From Candidatus Cryptobacteroides avicola (lineage in GTDB: Bacteria; Bacteroidota; Bacteroidia; Bacteroidales; UBA932): 50,803 bases of DNA. The stretch's first letter is position 1. Each line of letters begins with the position of its first letter. Below, piece by piece: positions 49,971 through 50,803 of the stretch. Under the pieces are notes generated by a model. It saw only the letters and a list, made by a program, of their open reading frames with translations, was not told the origin of the DNA and did not search any database. A program made the translations under genes and the position numbers. The stretch covers positions 1-50,803 of the forward strand of contig JADILV010000082.1 of NCBI GenBank assembly GCA_017695115.1. Reading direction: 5' to 3'.

Positions 49971-50387
49971 TCTGTATTGACTTATATTTATCGCAAATAT
50001 AGTAATATTTCAATTACCCAACAATAATTTGTGCAATATTTATCGACGACTGTGCGGTTGTTTTTATTTTTCTTGCATGATCGTATTATTTACTATTACT
50101 AAAAACTGCACCGACCTTAAATTTTCTTGTATGATACTCTAGGCAAGTCCGGCATTTCTTTTACTATTTCTTGATATGAGATATGTTTTGTTCTTATAAA
50201 AAGTAAAGTATCTATCGCATTTTAGTGTTTACACATTATTTTACGGAAATACATGAAGCTTCAAAGCGACTAATCGATAAAACCCACCTGTACCTCAACT
50301 GGTTAGTTCACAGAATTCGGAGCATACAGAGACAGAAAAGAATTGTTTATACCTGATTTTACCAACCTTATGTACAGAAAAGTTCTC
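49971..50387. other. AT-rich non-coding gap within the putative island
   Basis: Apart from the promoter of the 131-aa gene at its left end I see no gene or strong structure in these 417 bases. A stretch near 50290-50310 faintly resembles a tRNA D-arm (CTCAACTGGTTAG), but no tRNA can be folded around it. Confidence 0.5.
49994..50025 (-). promoter_or_regulatory. Promoter of the 131-aa protein gene
   Basis: The minus strand reads ATTG (complement of 50022-50025), 20 bases, TATATTTG (complement of 49994-50001). It starts 24 bases before the ATG. Confidence 0.65.
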
Positions 50388-50803
50388 TTAAAACGGCAAT
50401 TCCTCACCATACCCGACTTGTTCCTCGCCAAGGACACGTATTTCCTTGTCTTGGTACAATTCGGACTGCTTGTTGAGTTTTAGCAGGATTTCTTCTCTTT
50501 TGACCGGATCCTCTATTTCGTTTTTGCGCTTGATGCTTAAATCAAGGAAATCTTGACACATATCTATGCCCAGATATCTACGGCCAAGCAGATTGGCTGC
50601 AATTCCTGTCGTACTGCTTCCCGCAAACGGATCAAGCACCCATGCTCCAGGCTGGGTGGACGCGAGGATTATCCTTGAAAGCACACAAAGAGGTTTCTGG
50701 GTCGGATGCTTACCGCAGTTTTTCTCCCACTTGGCTATAGCCGGCAGTGTCCAGACATCGCGCATTTGAGTTCCTCCGTTAATTTCTTTCATAAGCTCAT
50801 AGT
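50388..50803 (-). CDS. Beta-class DNA methyltransferase, C-terminal part (runs off the window)
   Basis: The frame is open to the right edge, so the start and catalytic motif IV lie beyond base 50803. The visible part has MRDVWTLPAIAKWEKNCG, motif X as GKHPTQKP, and motif I, the SAM-binding DPFAGSSTTGIAANLLGRRYLGID. Motif I placed near the C-terminus is the order of beta-class amino-methyltransferases (M6A or N4C). The tail (KKNEIEDPVKREEILLKLNK) is charged. It may belong to a restriction-modification system or be an orphan enzyme of the island; no nuclease is visible within the window. An in-frame Met at 50792 is internal. Confidence 0.88.
   Translation of the reverse strand, partial: YELMKEINGGTQMRDVWTLPAIAKWEKNCGKHPTQKPLCVLSRIILASTQPGAWVLDPFAGSSTTGIAANLLGRRYLGIDMCQDFLDLSIKRKNEIEDPVKREEILLKLNKQSELYQDKEIRVLGEEQVGYGEELPF

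Noticed and set aside
50288..50312. tRNA-like fragment (CTCAACTGGTTAG) in the island gap
   Set aside because: Only a D-arm-like stretch is present; no acceptor, anticodon or T-arm pairing can be built around it.

Overview
The window looks like a chromosomal segment of a member of the order Bacteroidales (phylum Bacteroidota). The evidence is that many genes are preceded by the Bacteroidota sigma-ABfr promoter pattern (TTTG-like -33 box, about 19-21 bases, TAnnTTTG -7 box). The gene content agrees: an Oar-type TonB-dependent receptor, a BACON-domain lipoprotein, a DUF4886 protein, a DUF1111/imelysin pair, a 2-oxoglutarate:ferredoxin oxidoreductase suggesting anaerobic metabolism, a Zn-motif-less ROK sugar kinase, and many lipoproteins. 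I cannot assign a genus.

Layout. 1-446: groEL (5' end only) and groES on the minus strand, diverging from murI (637-1482). 1472-4535: an outer-membrane porin and an SLC13-family anion transporter. 4687-9072: gdhA, korB and korA, which all handle 2-oxoglutarate. 9220-15728: a four-gene minus-strand operon, porin > imelysin > DUF1111 diheme protein > fused ResB-CcsA cytochrome c maturation protein, which looks like an iron acquisition unit carrying its own haem-attachment factor. 15826-18924: recQ followed by a DUF4886 protein. 19090-21395: nhaA and an FKBP lipoprotein. 21464-23707: an M3 peptidase lipoprotein.

23863-29436: a TonB-dependent receptor, a BACON plus OB-fold-rich lipoprotein and a nucleoside-deoxyribosyltransferase-like lipoprotein. 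I read this as a candidate surface nucleic-acid or nucleoside scavenging locus. 29550-30835: recO and rdgB, diverging from an S41 peptidase (30947-32578). 32636-37864: a translationally coupled shikimate operon, GH5 glycosidase > aroB > an aroD-aroA fusion > aroC. 38039-40574: ROK kinase > manA > tsaE. 40579-41808: an unrecognised lipoprotein. 42157-46832: sufB > pnuC > sufC > short sufD > ispE. 46926-47684: an unrecognised exported protein, divergent from tRNA-Leu(CAA) at 47849-47932.

Right of tRNA-Leu the DNA becomes visibly AT-richer and the genes unfamiliar: a 424-aa protein, a 131-aa protein and the C-terminal part of a beta-class DNA methyltransferase running off the edge. This is most simply the start of a genomic island integrated at the tRNA gene. 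Inside it, a near-perfect promoter at 49418-49448 precedes a compact structured stretch of about 100 bases ending in a GC-rich hairpin, a candidate undescribed small RNA. No CRISPR array, insertion sequence or rRNA was seen.
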